Shown: one piece after another, positions 53,661 through 61,623 of the stretch
How the letters are laid out: the number at the start of each line of letters is the position of its first letter
Position numbering within the stretch: the first letter of the stretch is position 1
Source of the DNA: CAYTGM01 sp964437365
GTDB lineage: Bacteria > Sumerlaeota > Sumerlaeia > SLMS01
DNA: 64,000 nt
NCBI GenBank assembly: GCA_964437365.1
Contig: CAYTGM010000006.1
Span: 1-64,000 of the forward strand
Direction of reading: 5' to 3'
Made by a program: the position numbers and the translations under genes
The notes under the pieces: model-generated
Told to the model about the DNA's origin: nothing
Databases searched by the model: none
Seen by the model: only the letters and a program-made list of their open reading frames with translations

Positions 53661-54641
53661 ATGAGTTTCAAAGCTCTGAGAATGGCGACTACTGGCAAAC
53701 AGTTTCTGATCATAGCAACATTTATCTGCTTCCTGATCATTCCAATTGTCATTATATACTCGGTAAATGAGACTGAGAATATTCTCATTCTGAACAATGA
53801 GAGCCAAATAGTTGATGCATCATTTTCAGCCAATGGGGTGGGACAGGTATTCGTTCTCACAGGAGGCTCCCTCTATGATTCATCAAACAATCCTCCGAAA
53901 GCGAAATTGATCAGCGTCGAATTATCTGACATGCAACAGGTGACATTATGGGAGTCAGACTCAGCACATAGAATGGAAGTCCTGGATGACAATAAAGTCC
54001 TGATATCTGATCTGGGAAAAGTGGTGCAAAGTGTTCCATCCGTCGAGGAAGTGTTGATAGAGGAGACAGTGAAAGATCTCTGCAGCGTTGAGGGCCATCT
54101 GCTCATACTTGGAAGTAGCCGGGTACTTAGGAAACTTGACATGGATTTTAAGCAGGTCGATCAAATTACAATTCCAGGGGAAACTCTTCTAACTGAAATA
54201 GGTTTTGCAGGAAAAAATAGGTTATGTTTAATTGGCAGCAGAGAGGTATGTATACTCAATAATGATTTTTAAGTTCTACAAACTCTTAGTGCCGATAGAC
54301 AAATGGAATGGGTGTCGATTTCAGATGACAATGAGTGGCTGCTTATGGGCCTATCAACAAGAACGGAGCTGTATCAAAGGTCAACAAACGGAAACTACTT
54401 CAAGTCCAATTCGCTTCCTAAGTTCCGAAAGAGTCTCTGGGTCAAGGACTTGAATGGCTTCGTATGTCTCGATGGCAGGAACCTATTCATCTTTGACCCA
54501 TGGACGAGTTTTGAGGAAGCTCAGTATCTGAATTCCTTTAAAACTGAATGCTATGATTTAAGGTACAATCGTAGGTCAAGAACACTGATGGGTATATGCA
54601 ACGAATCGCTCGAATTTATCAGAATTCATGAGTCAGATTAA
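53661..54641 (+). pseudogene. Membrane-anchored propeller-like protein, broken by one in-frame stop
   Basis: The first part (to 54269) encodes 203 residues with a transmembrane helix at about 15-36 and beta-strand repeats. A TAA occupies 54270-54272. The same frame continues directly as VLQTLSADRQMEWVSISDDNEW and so on to a natural stop at 54641, with the same repeat style (for example VKDLNGFVCLDGRNLFIFD). The whole reading is about 326 codons without frameshift. A point mutation, a sequencing error or stop read-through would each explain this. The other stop codons in the window are normal, so a recoded genome is not suggested. A second short protein from ATG 54303 is possible but has no ribosome site. 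Confidence 0.8.
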
Positions 54642-54765
54642 TCGCAGCAACTCTACAAGACTACCCGGAGAGTCATCATCACTAGAGCAAACTGATGATT
54701 GCGACCACACAAACCGAATAAAGATCTTTACAAACTTTGGTTGCTTATTGTGGAAATAAACCCAC

Positions 54766-54795
54766 GGAGGTTTTGAGATTCAACTCAATACCTCC
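54766..54795. terminator. Possible bidirectional stem between convergent genes
   Basis: GGAGGTTTTGAG (54766-54777) and CTCAATACCTCC (54784-54795) form a 12-bp stem with one T-T mismatch and a six-base loop. It lies between convergent genes ending at 54641 and 54841. T-tracts are poor on both sides, so termination may be partial or dependent on a factor. Confidence 0.4.
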
Positions 54796-54840
54796 ATGTG
54801 AAACCGTGGTTAATGAATTCTGGCATCGAAAAACGCACCC

Positions 54841-56232
54841 TTACGCTTCCTTCTCTTCCGCCTCTTCCTCATTCTTTTCCTTCGACTTCCCCTTCCCTTT
54901 TTTTCGTATAGATCGTGCCGACTTACCAGAACTCAGAAGCACTGCCACCCAGTTGGTATCTGGATGAGACTGAAGCGCTATCTTTACCATCATCGTCAGA
55001 GGAGCTGACAGAAGCATCCCAACAGGACCAAGCACCCACCCCCAGAAAACGAGTGACAGAAACACGACCAGGGTGGAAAGTCCCAGTCCCTGACCCATCA
55101 GCTTAGGCTCTAGAAAGTTCCCAACAACGTTGTTGAAAATCAGATACCCAACGATGGTATAGATGGCTCCGGCAGGTCCGTACTGAACAAAGGCAAGAAG
55201 CACGGCAGGAACCGCTGCGATCAATGACCCAATATTTGGAATGTAGTTCAGAAAGAATGCAAGCAAGCCCAGAATAATCGCGAAGTCAATTTTGTAGAGC
55301 GCCAACCATAGAGCAACCCCTGCCCCCGTGGCGGCACTGGTCAATGACTTGATCGCAAAATAACTGAAAACGGTCTGGGCAAATTCCTCAATACTCGAAA
55401 GAGACGTTTCAGCATTCGGCATGATCGCTCGTAATTTGTCGGGAAAGGACGACGCCTCCAGAAGAATAAAAACGACCATCAAGAGGATCAGAAATCCATT
55501 GGTCAGTATAGTCGCCAGTGATGTAAAAACGTTCGAGACAAGGTCCAGCACAGTTCCCGGATTAATGATTTGAAAGAGACCTGCTCCCTCTTCTGTATCG
55601 GTACTGCCCTGGCCGGTTTTCCTAGAAGCAGCAGACTTTGCGCGGCTGCTTGTTTGAGCAAAGGCATCGGCAAACCGTTCCTGTTGCAAAGAAATCTCGT
55701 CATCGGAACTTGGTGGAGAAAGACCAGAGGAAGTATCGCCATCGAGCGTTTCGGTCGTAACCTGATCTTCCTCGGACATTCCAAGCGCAGAACTCGCCAA
55801 TTCATCAGAAAGTTCTTCTACCCCACCTTCCCCCTCTGCGGTTTCTTCGCCGTCGCCCTCATCCTCTTCATCCTCCGTATTCCATGGCAACTCCATCCCC
55901 CACTCATCCATTTTTTCATACACGATGGTCAGCTGAGACTCCAGGTTTTGCTGATAGGTGGGCATATTTCGCGTCAGTTCACGAACTGAATTCGTGACAA
56001 CAACGGTTATCCCATAGAGAGAAACAGCTACGAAACCGATGACCAACAGGATCCCCAGACCGGTAGGTACCCCTTTCCTGTTCAGCCAGTAAATCGCGGG
56101 CGAGACAAGGATCGAGATGAAGATAGAGAGTATAAACGGAACCACGATAGATTGAGACAGCTTCAATCCACCAATGATGATGAATATACATGCTAAACCG
56201 AGAAGTATTCTTAAACCTAAATTATTCGGCAT
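54841..56232 (-). CDS. AI-2E (PerM/UPF0118) family transporter with acidic insert
   Basis: This 463-residue membrane protein has the AI-2E family layout, with eight predicted helices, the N-terminal pair (about 6-45) and the conserved C-terminal LGLLAFFLNYIPNIGSLIAAVPAVLLAF and FLEPKLMGQGLGLSTLVVFLSLVFWGWVLGPVGMLLSAPL. Between about 115 and 220 lies a long Glu/Asp/Ser-rich insert that is not usual for the family. The tail is Lys/Glu-rich. Family members carry diverse small molecules or ions, including quorum-sensing AI-2 in E. coli TqsA; the substrate here is unknown. Confidence 0.9.
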   Translation of the reverse strand: MPNNLGLRILLGLACIFIIIGGLKLSQSIVVPFILSIFISILVSPAIYWLNRKGVPTGLGILLVIGFVAVSLYGITVVVTNSVRELTRNMPTYQQNLESQLTIVYEKMDEWGMELPWNTEDEEDEGDGEETAEGEGGVEELSDELASSALGMSEEDQVTTETLDGDTSSGLSPPSSDDEISLQQERFADAFAQTSSRAKSAASRKTGQGSTDTEEGAGLFQIINPGTVLDLVSNVFTSLATILTNGFLILLMVVFILLEASSFPDKLRAIMPNAETSLSSIEEFAQTVFSYFAIKSLTSAATGAGVALWLALYKIDFAIILGLLAFFLNYIPNIGSLIAAVPAVLLAFVQYGPAGAIYTIVGYLIFNNVVGNFLEPKLMGQGLGLSTLVVFLSLVFWGWVLGPVGMLLSAPLTMMVKIALQSHPDTNWVAVLLSSGKSARSIRKKGKGKSKEKNEEEAEEKEA

Positions 56233-56390
56233 ATTTCATTCACATTTCCAGAAGAGTTTTCTGCTGCCAACATTCTTTTCAAACGCGATGAGGTCAAACG
56301 AATATCACGAAAGTGGGTTTCCAGGAATTTTCCCTCGTCACCCCATATACTCCTTCACAAGGATTACAATGAATAGGATAGGTTATTCAT

Positions 56391-57782
56391 TTGAGAAAAT
56401 CTCTCGCAAAAATCAAGAAGCACCAGATGGGAGACCTTCCGAAGGAGATCTACTGGCTCCTCGCGTTCCAATCCTTCAATGCCATCAACTTTACGATCAT
56501 TCTCGGTGCTCCCCTGACGCTCCTCGCAAGATACCTTGATGCAAGCGAAGGATATATCGGCCTCATCAATGCCCTCGCACCCTTTATGGTGGTTCTACAG
56601 CTTACAGCAACCAACGCCGTTCAGAAATATGGCAGTCGGAGCATTATGTTTTACGGCTGGACAATACGCTCCCTGATGTTGCTGCTGATCGTCCCCCTTC
56701 CATTTATGGTTGGAATGTACAGTTCGACGCTTCTCGCCTCCACCATGTTTATCTCGATTCTTCTGTTTACCGTTGTGCGGGGCTATGCCAGCACTGCCTG
56801 GCTCCCCTGGTTATCTTCACTGCTCTCACCCAACCAACGGGGACACTTCCTGGGCCTGGAGCAACGGGTCATGAACCTGACTGCCTTCATGACACTGGTT
56901 GGAGGAGGGTATTTTCTTGGTGATGATCCACCTGCGTGGAAGTACTCGGCCCTATTCGGCTTTGCTGCTGTTTGCGGCGTAATCAGTGCTCAGTTCCTTC
57001 GTCGAGTACCGAAAATCCCGAAGGAAGTCCGAATGAGACAGGAAACACGGAGCTTCCTCGAGATGAAAAGCGGCATGGTGAGAGTCTGGAAGGGAGCCCC
57101 CTTCAGGCGTCTGCTTTCCTACGCCGTTTTCTTTACTTTCGCTGTCATGGCCCAGCCCATGTTTCTCATTCTGTTCCTTAAAGAAAGATTATTCATCCCT
57201 GAAGGGAAGATCATGGCCATACAATCCGCAGCGACGGTCGGTGTTTTTCTAACGGCAGTTACCTGGGGAAAGCTGACGGATCGCTACGGAAGCCGTCCAT
57301 TTATCCGTCTGGCCGACCTGGGAGTTTTTTCTACCTTTTTGTTCTGGCTTCTATGTGCGATGCAGGTGTTCCCCCCCAATATATACGTCCTCTACCTCGT
57401 CTTCTTTCTTGGTGGCGCATTCATATCAGCCCATGCAATTGGCCAGACAAAACTAACCCTTGGATGCATCCCCAAATCGGAAACAACCTTCGGTATGGCG
57501 CTTTTCCAGGTTATCGTGGCTGTTTCAAGCGGCTCGGCTCCCTTTATTTTTGGACTCATCGCAGACCAACTGAATGTGTGGCTGGATCAGGGACAAAACT
57601 CTTCACTGAATACCTACACAGTCGTCTTCGCTCTATTTCTGATCATCGGATTGTACTCTCAAAGGCTGCTCGCTTTTGTTCCAGAGCCGAGGAGATGGAA
57701 GGCACACCATGTTTTGATTCAGCTCTTCTATGGATGGCCGATAAGAGTTTTGGCCACCGGCATTATGAAGCGTGGAAAGTAG
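56391..57782 (+). CDS. Major facilitator superfamily transporter
   Basis: This 463-residue protein has about 12 hydrophobic segments and the MFS pattern. LINALAPFMVVLQLTA, LLSPNQRGHFLGLEQRV and WGKLTDRYGSRPFIRLADLG (motif A-like loop between helices 8 and 9) are visible. The N-terminal basic stretch MRKSLAKIKKHQMGDLPK precedes the first helix. The substrate cannot be told. TTG at 56391 is the start. It diverges from the AI-2E gene. A repeat element lies 203 bases downstream. Confidence 0.88.
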   Translation: MRKSLAKIKKHQMGDLPKEIYWLLAFQSFNAINFTIILGAPLTLLARYLDASEGYIGLINALAPFMVVLQLTATNAVQKYGSRSIMFYGWTIRSLMLLLIVPLPFMVGMYSSTLLASTMFISILLFTVVRGYASTAWLPWLSSLLSPNQRGHFLGLEQRVMNLTAFMTLVGGGYFLGDDPPAWKYSALFGFAAVCGVISAQFLRRVPKIPKEVRMRQETRSFLEMKSGMVRVWKGAPFRRLLSYAVFFTFAVMAQPMFLILFLKERLFIPEGKIMAIQSAATVGVFLTAVTWGKLTDRYGSRPFIRLADLGVFSTFLFWLLCAMQVFPPNIYVLYLVFFLGGAFISAHAIGQTKLTLGCIPKSETTFGMALFQVIVAVSSGSAPFIFGLIADQLNVWLDQGQNSSLNTYTVVFALFLIIGLYSQRLLAFVPEPRRWKAHHVLIQLFYGWPIRVLATGIMKRGK

Positions 57783-57984
57783 AACATCTACCTCCTTCAT
57801 CGCGTGTTTCCTTCACAATATCGTTCAAAGGTCACGAACAGTTGAGAAAGCCCTGTGGTGTACCAATGACTGGCATCCTCACCGGATGAAGGACGTCTGT
57901 CCGACGTCTTATCTACGTCTTATCATTGACTTGAGTCGTCCGTCAGACCTCGAACAGTGGCAGGGAAGATATCGTTCGCCCTGT
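57783..57984. other. Gap between MFS gene and repeat C
   Basis: No gene is supported. GACGTC occurs twice near 57890-57905, separated by five bases, with a further ACGTC close by, so this stretch has short repeated palindromes of unknown role. Confidence 0.3.
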
Positions 57985-58148
57985 TAGAGTGATCTTCAGA
58001 AGTAATGATTAGATAGATGGTGAGCGAGAGGGGTGGATATGGGCGCTTGGAAACGCAGAAAGAGTGGTGCTATTTCGAGGCTTTCAAGCGCTCAGAGCTA
58101 CTGCTCGCAGCCAGCATATAATAAGCAGGACTTCTGAAAATCACTCTA
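57985..58148 (+). repeat. Dispersed MITE-like element, copy C, with intact terminal repeats
   Basis: The element is 164 bp. Its left end TAGAGTGATCTTCAGAAG (57985-58002) is the inverted repeat of its right end CTTCTGAAAATCACTCTA (58131-58148) with 17 of 18 matches, and both begin/end in TA. The interior matches copy B (ATAGATGGTGAGCGAGA, GTGGTGCTATT-CGAGGCTTTC) and copy A (GCTCGC-CCCAGCATATA). It has no gene. This is the architecture of a non-autonomous miniature transposable element. It lies 112 bases before the start of the infC leader. Confidence 0.82.
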
Positions 58149-58262
58149 GACCCTGCTTGTTTCGCACGGTGACGGAGGGAGCTTTGCCGAAAAGCCCCAT
58201 GTTCCGGTTCATTGATGTCAATTTTCACGCAATAATCCCTTGACTTGGGACACTAATTATTT

Positions 58263-58302
58263 GCAGGTTCTCGCCGAAGCAGAGATTCCGTCTCTCACCT
58301 GC
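58263..58302 (+). promoter_or_regulatory. First hairpin of infC leader
   Basis: GCAGGT (58263-58268) pairs with ACCTGC (58297-58302), and AGAGA (58281-58285) with TCTCT (58291-58295), giving a two-part stem at the 5' side of the leader. It may be part of an L20-binding structure, as in other infC-rpmI-rplT leaders; the correspondence is an inference. Confidence 0.45.
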
Positions 58303-58378
58303 AAGTGCCTTCTGGTGACAAACAGGTTCCCCCACAAACGTTTTCGATTTGTTGGTACAGGGTTTCTACCCTACTGGG

Positions 58379-58411
58379 CTCGGCGGATCATCTGCCGAGA
58401 TTTTGTTTTTT
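58379..58411 (+). terminator. Leader attenuator upstream of infC
   Basis: CTCGGCGGA-TCA-TCTGCCGAG (58379-58399) is a 9-bp stem with one G-T pair, followed by ATTTTGTTTTTT. It is a textbook intrinsic terminator placed 34 bases before the infC start and after a structured leader, so it must be bypassed for expression. Regulated termination in the infC-rpmI-rplT leader is known in Bacillus subtilis, where L20 binding acts. Confidence 0.8.
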
Positions 58412-58433
58412 ATCCCACAGGAGGCCCTTAGCC

Positions 58434-58970
58434 ATAGCTTACAAAGATTCCCAAACCCGCATTAATTCTCAGATTGAAGAGTCTGAAGTGCGATTGATTG
58501 CAGAAGATGGTTCACAGGTTGGTATCGTGTCCATTGATGATGCTCTCAAGCGCGCAGAGACCGCAGGACTAGATCTCGTTGAAGTGGCTCCCGAGGCTAA
58601 GCCCGTTGTCTGCCGGATCTTCGACTACAAGAAGGTTCTTTATGAGAAAAAGAAGAAACTTAAGGAATCAAAGAAAAAGGCATCTGTTACGCACCTGAAA
58701 GAAGTCAAGCTGCGTGTAGCAATCGATTCTCATGACCGAGATTTCAAACTCAAGAAAGCACGTAAGTTTCTTGAGAAAGGTGATAAAGTTAAATTCACTA
58801 TCATCTTCCGCGGAAGGGAAATCACTCGACCTGAGATGGGTGAAGAACTGATCGGCCAGGTAAAAGAACAACTGAGCGATATCGGTGAGGTTGAACAATC
58901 ACCCTCTAAGATGGGAAAACAGATCTCCTTTATTATGTCCAGACGCAAGGACTGGTCTCCTAACAATTAA
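58434..58970 (+). CDS. infC: Translation initiation factor IF-3
   Basis: IF-3 binds the 30S subunit, prevents early joining of 50S and checks the start codon. The 178-residue protein is IAYKDSQTRINSQIEE and so on, with LKRAETAGLDLVEVAPEAKPVVCRIFDYKK, a lysine-rich linker (about 65-80), the C-terminal HLKEVKLRVAIDSHDRDF and FRGREITRPEMGEELI. There is no ATG, GTG or TTG near a ribosome site in frame. AGGAGG (58419-58424) is nine bases from ATA at 58434, so AUA is the likely start. Rare starts such as AUU in E. coli infC are rejected by IF-3 itself and give autoregulation. An upstream in-frame GTG at 58305 would run through the terminator and is rejected. Confidence 0.93.
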   Translation: MAYKDSQTRINSQIEESEVRLIAEDGSQVGIVSIDDALKRAETAGLDLVEVAPEAKPVVCRIFDYKKVLYEKKKKLKESKKKASVTHLKEVKLRVAIDSHDRDFKLKKARKFLEKGDKVKFTIIFRGREITRPEMGEELIGQVKEQLSDIGEVEQSPSKMGKQISFIMSRRKDWSPNN

Positions 58971-59082
58971 CATCTCCTTCAATGGAGATAACCTGAAAAC
59001 GGGTATGAAGAGGTTGTCGTTCAACTTCTGTGAAGTTTTGACGACCTTTACCAAAATATACGAGGAAGAAAGGCAGAGTATT

Positions 59083-59277
59083 ATGCCAAAGATGAAATCA
59101 CACCGCGGATGCTCAAAGCGATTCACTTTCACAGCATCAGGCAAACTTAAAAGACGTAAGCAGAACAAAAGACACATTCTGACCAAGAAGGCTCAGGACC
59201 GTAAGAGACGTCTTCGCAAGCCAACAGTCGTCGATAAAGCAGACATGAAGCGCATCGTGCCACTGGTTTCTAAATAA
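59083..59277 (+). CDS. rpmI: Ribosomal protein L35 (bL35)
   Basis: The 64-residue protein begins MPKMKSHRGCSKRFTFTASGKLKR and ends in KPTVVDKADMKRIVPLVSK, which is the complete bL35 pattern: basic, small, of normal length. It is the middle gene of infC-rpmI-rplT. ATG at 59083 follows GAGGAAGAAAGG. The frame extended to GTG 58885 overlaps infC and is not used. Confidence 0.96.
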   Translation: MPKMKSHRGCSKRFTFTASGKLKRRKQNKRHILTKKAQDRKRRLRKPTVVDKADMKRIVPLVSK

Positions 59278-59350
59278 CTTACCCCCCGGGATTGCTCCCC
59301 CACCAGCCCGCCAGAGGGCTAAGATTTCACTCAAAGCAAGGTAGAATAAC

Positions 59351-59746
59351 ATGAGAGCTATCAATAATGTCGCATCTAGACGTCGTCGCAAGAAAGTCTT
59401 AAAAGCAGCACGCGGTGCTTACCAGGGACGCCATCGTCTCTTTCAGAATGCCAAAGAAACTGTCAAGCGTGCCCTGCAGTACGCCTATCGTGATCGTCGC
59501 CAGAAAAAACGTAACATTCGTATGATCTGGATTACTCGTATAAACGCTGCCTGCCGCATCAACGGCATGAGCTATAGCCGTCTCATCAACGGACTCAAGA
59601 TTGCCGGCATCGAGCTCGACCGCAAAATGCTCAGTGAACTGGCAATTCAGGACCCCGAAGCGTTTACAGCAATTGTTGAACGTGCTCGCAAAGCACTTGA
59701 AACAAGCAAAGATAAGAACGCTGCCCGCAAGGTTCCAGTACTTTAA
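59351..59746 (+). CDS. rplT: Ribosomal protein L20 (bL20)
   Basis: This 131-residue 23S rRNA-binding protein is needed in early 50S assembly. Family sequence is clear: MRAINNVASRRRRKKVLKAA, GAYQGRHRLFQNAKETV, RDRRQKKRNIRMIWITRINAA and GMSYSRLINGLK. In several bacteria L20 represses its own operon by binding the leader mRNA, and the structured infC leader with attenuator here is consistent with that. It ends the operon and is followed by a strong terminator at 59780. Confidence 0.97.
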   Translation: MRAINNVASRRRRKKVLKAARGAYQGRHRLFQNAKETVKRALQYAYRDRRQKKRNIRMIWITRINAACRINGMSYSRLINGLKIAGIELDRKMLSELAIQDPEAFTAIVERARKALETSKDKNAARKVPVL

Positions 59747-59779
59747 ATCAACCTCGGTCTCCTGAATCTGTGAACTCAA

Positions 59780-59819
59780 TCCCCGCTGCTTCATTTCAGT
59801 GGGGATTTTTCTTTTGTTT
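59780..59819 (+). terminator. Intrinsic terminator of infC-rpmI-rplT
   Basis: TCCCCGCTG-CTTCATTT-CAGTGGGGA is a 9-bp stem (59780-59805, one G-T pair) followed by TTTTTCTTTTG, 34 bases after the rplT stop. Confidence 0.9.
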
Positions 59820-59842
59820 TCATTCTCTCGCAACCCAGCTCA

Positions 59843-59872
59843 TTGACATACACCTTCCAACTGACTGAAAAT
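59843..59872 (+). promoter_or_regulatory. Possible promoter upstream of moaE
   Basis: TTGACA (59843-59848) is a perfect -35. GAAAAT (59867-59872) matches the -10 at 4 of 6 with an 18-base spacer. It lies just beyond the terminator of the ribosomal operon. The moaE start lies about 180 bases further on, after repeat copy D. Confidence 0.35.
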
Positions 59873-59890
59873 TCTAAGTGCAATAACCTA

Positions 59891-59976
59891 AGGCAACATT
59901 GTAAGGCATTCAGGCGTTCGAAAATACTGCTGGTAATCAGCACCTAATAATCAGGGATTTTGAAGATCACCCTAAA
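59891..59976 (+). repeat. Truncated MITE-like element, copy D
   Basis: Only the right half is clear. GGCATTCAGGCGTTCGAAAA, ACTGCT and CAGCACCTAATAATCAGGGA align with copy C, and the right end is TTTTGAAGATCACCCTAAA in place of CTTCTGAAAATCACTCTA. The left terminal repeat is not found. It directly precedes moaE, and a TTG within it (59960) is in frame with that gene. Confidence 0.6.
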
Positions 59977-60055
59977 TGGAGGTAATCGTGAAGCTCTCTC
60001 GACAGGAAATTCTGCTGATGATGATCTGGCCTATCCTGGCTTTAATGGTTCTATT

Positions 60056-60481
60056 ATGAGTCTTAAAAAGATCATCGCCATTACAACGGAGCCTCTTTCC
60101 CTCATCAAACTTCTCCAGGCCCTCTCGGTTTCTGAGAACACCCACGCTGAGGATTGGTGCGACCCAAACATCGGAGCACTTGTTACCTTCAGCGGGATCG
60201 TCAGAGAACAAGAGGGGGACCATTCTCTTGAAAGCCTCGAGTACGAAGCCTATGCAGAGATGGCCGAAAAGGAGATGGAAAAGCTGGTCGATTCAGCAGG
60301 GAAGAAATGGCCACTAAAGGCAGTCGGACTTGTACACCGGACAGGCAGTGTACCCAAAGGCGAGTCATCAGTTCTCGTCGTGGTTGCAGCCGGACACCGG
60401 GCCGAATCGTTTGAAGCAGCACGGTTCCTCATCGATGAATTGAAAAAGAAAGTTCCCATCTGGAAGAAAGCCAGAACTTGA
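60056..60481 (+). CDS. moaE: Molybdopterin synthase catalytic subunit MoaE
   Basis: The 141-residue protein has GALVTFSGIVRE, SLEYEAYAEMAEKEMEKLVD, AVGLVHRTGSVPKGESSVLVVVAAGHRAESFEA and the C-terminal KKKVPIWKKA, the MoaE pattern. MoaE inserts sulfur from MoaD thiocarboxylate into precursor Z (cPMP) to make molybdopterin. MoaD and other molybdenum-cofactor genes are not in the window. ATG at 60056 is chosen, though its ribosome site is weak; a start at TTG 59960 would add 32 residues that begin inside repeat copy D. Confidence 0.9.
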   Translation: MSLKKIIAITTEPLSLIKLLQALSVSENTHAEDWCDPNIGALVTFSGIVREQEGDHSLESLEYEAYAEMAEKEMEKLVDSAGKKWPLKAVGLVHRTGSVPKGESSVLVVVAAGHRAESFEAARFLIDELKKKVPIWKKART

Positions 60482-60585
60482 GGTGTACTCACTCAAAAAG
60501 AGTGATTAGATGCCCTTTCCCTTTGCTCCATATAGAAATCTATGAATAAGAAAACCCAACGATAGTTACCAGGAGTTGAGTAAAG

Positions 60586-61623
60586 ATGCTGAGTCACATA
60601 TTGAACGACCTTGCAGATGGTCCCAGCGACCGCGATGAAATTTGCCCCGACCCATCACTTCTCGAAGGAGCGATGCAGGTTATCATGCGAGGAGAGGCCA
60701 AACCTGAACAGATTGCAGCCCTTCTGATGGGACTTCGTTGTCGCGGAGAAAAACCTGAGCACCTCGTATCTGTCGTGAAAGTGATGCTCGAACATGCTAC
60801 GAGTTTCCCTAAGGACCATGGACATACTCAGATTTTTGATACGTGCGGTCCGGGTGGAGTTGGTAGGAGCACGATCAATATTTCCACCGCGACGGCACTT
60901 CTTGCGGCAACAGGAGGGATCGCTGTCGCCAAACACGGTAATCGGTCTGTGAGTTCAAGATCCGGCAGTGCCGATGTACTTGAGAAACTCGGCATTAAGA
61001 TAGACTGCGAACCGGAAGTGATGAGCAAGGTCTTCAAGGAGACCAATTTCTGCTTCCTTTTTGCTCCCAAATATCACCCGTCTATGCGCCATGCCGGTCC
61101 CGTTAGAAAAGAAATAAAGATCCGCTCGATCTTCAATTTGGCCGGTCCGCTGTCGAACCCTGCGATGCCAACTCACCAACTGGTCGGAGTGGGAAAAAGA
61201 GAACTGATGGAACCCTATGCAGAAACGCTGAAACTCCTGAAGCGGAAGAGGGCTCTGGTTGTTCATGGCAGAAACGGCATGGATGAAATCAGTCTGGCTC
61301 AAGTTACCGAAGGTCTATACGTTCATGAAGATGGACATATAGATGATTTCGTGCTCGATCCGTCAGATTTTGGTGTAGAGATGATCGAACTGGCAGATCT
61401 TGTTATTAACTCGGCAGAGGAAAGCGCAGAAAAGATCAAGAACGTCCTGAAGGGCGAAGATAGCTCTATCGCCAATGAAATTAACGCGAACGTAGCGGCC
61501 GTGTTCTGGCTGGCAGGAAGAGCCACAAGCATCGAGCAGGCATTTATGCAGGCCAGGGAGGTTCAGCAAAGCGGTAAAGGAATCGAACTTCTCAATCAAG
61601 TTATTGAAGGAACGAATAGCTGA
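60586..61623 (+). CDS. trpD: Anthranilate phosphoribosyltransferase
   Basis: This 345-residue enzyme attaches PRPP-derived ribose-5-phosphate to anthranilate in tryptophan synthesis. It shows the PRPP site DTCGPGGVGRSTINIST (Cys87 region, the GTGGD-type loop being CGPGGVG here), KHGNRSVSSRSGSADVLE, FLFAPKYHPSMRHAGPVRKE and FNLAGPLSNPA. The length is normal. AGGAG lies upstream of the ATG. Its TGA overlaps the trpC ATG, so the two are coupled. No other trp genes are present in the window. Confidence 0.96.
   Translation: MLSHILNDLADGPSDRDEICPDPSLLEGAMQVIMRGEAKPEQIAALLMGLRCRGEKPEHLVSVVKVMLEHATSFPKDHGHTQIFDTCGPGGVGRSTINISTATALLAATGGIAVAKHGNRSVSSRSGSADVLEKLGIKIDCEPEVMSKVFKETNFCFLFAPKYHPSMRHAGPVRKEIKIRSIFNLAGPLSNPAMPTHQLVGVGKRELMEPYAETLKLLKRKRALVVHGRNGMDEISLAQVTEGLYVHEDGHIDDFVLDPSDFGVEMIELADLVINSAEESAEKIKNVLKGEDSSIANEINANVAAVFWLAGRATSIEQAFMQAREVQQSGKGIELLNQVIEGTNS

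Noticed and set aside
58236..58265. TTGACT before the infC leader as a promoter
   Set aside because: No acceptable -10 hexamer at 16-18 bases; the true promoter cannot be fixed by eye.
58305..58433. Longer IF-3 with 43 extra residues from GTG 58305
   Set aside because: The extra part would be translated from the leader and attenuator, has no ribosome site and is not part of the family.
58885..59082. Longer bL35 from GTG 58885
   Set aside because: It overlaps infC, and the family start MPKMKSHRG at 59083 is unmistakable.
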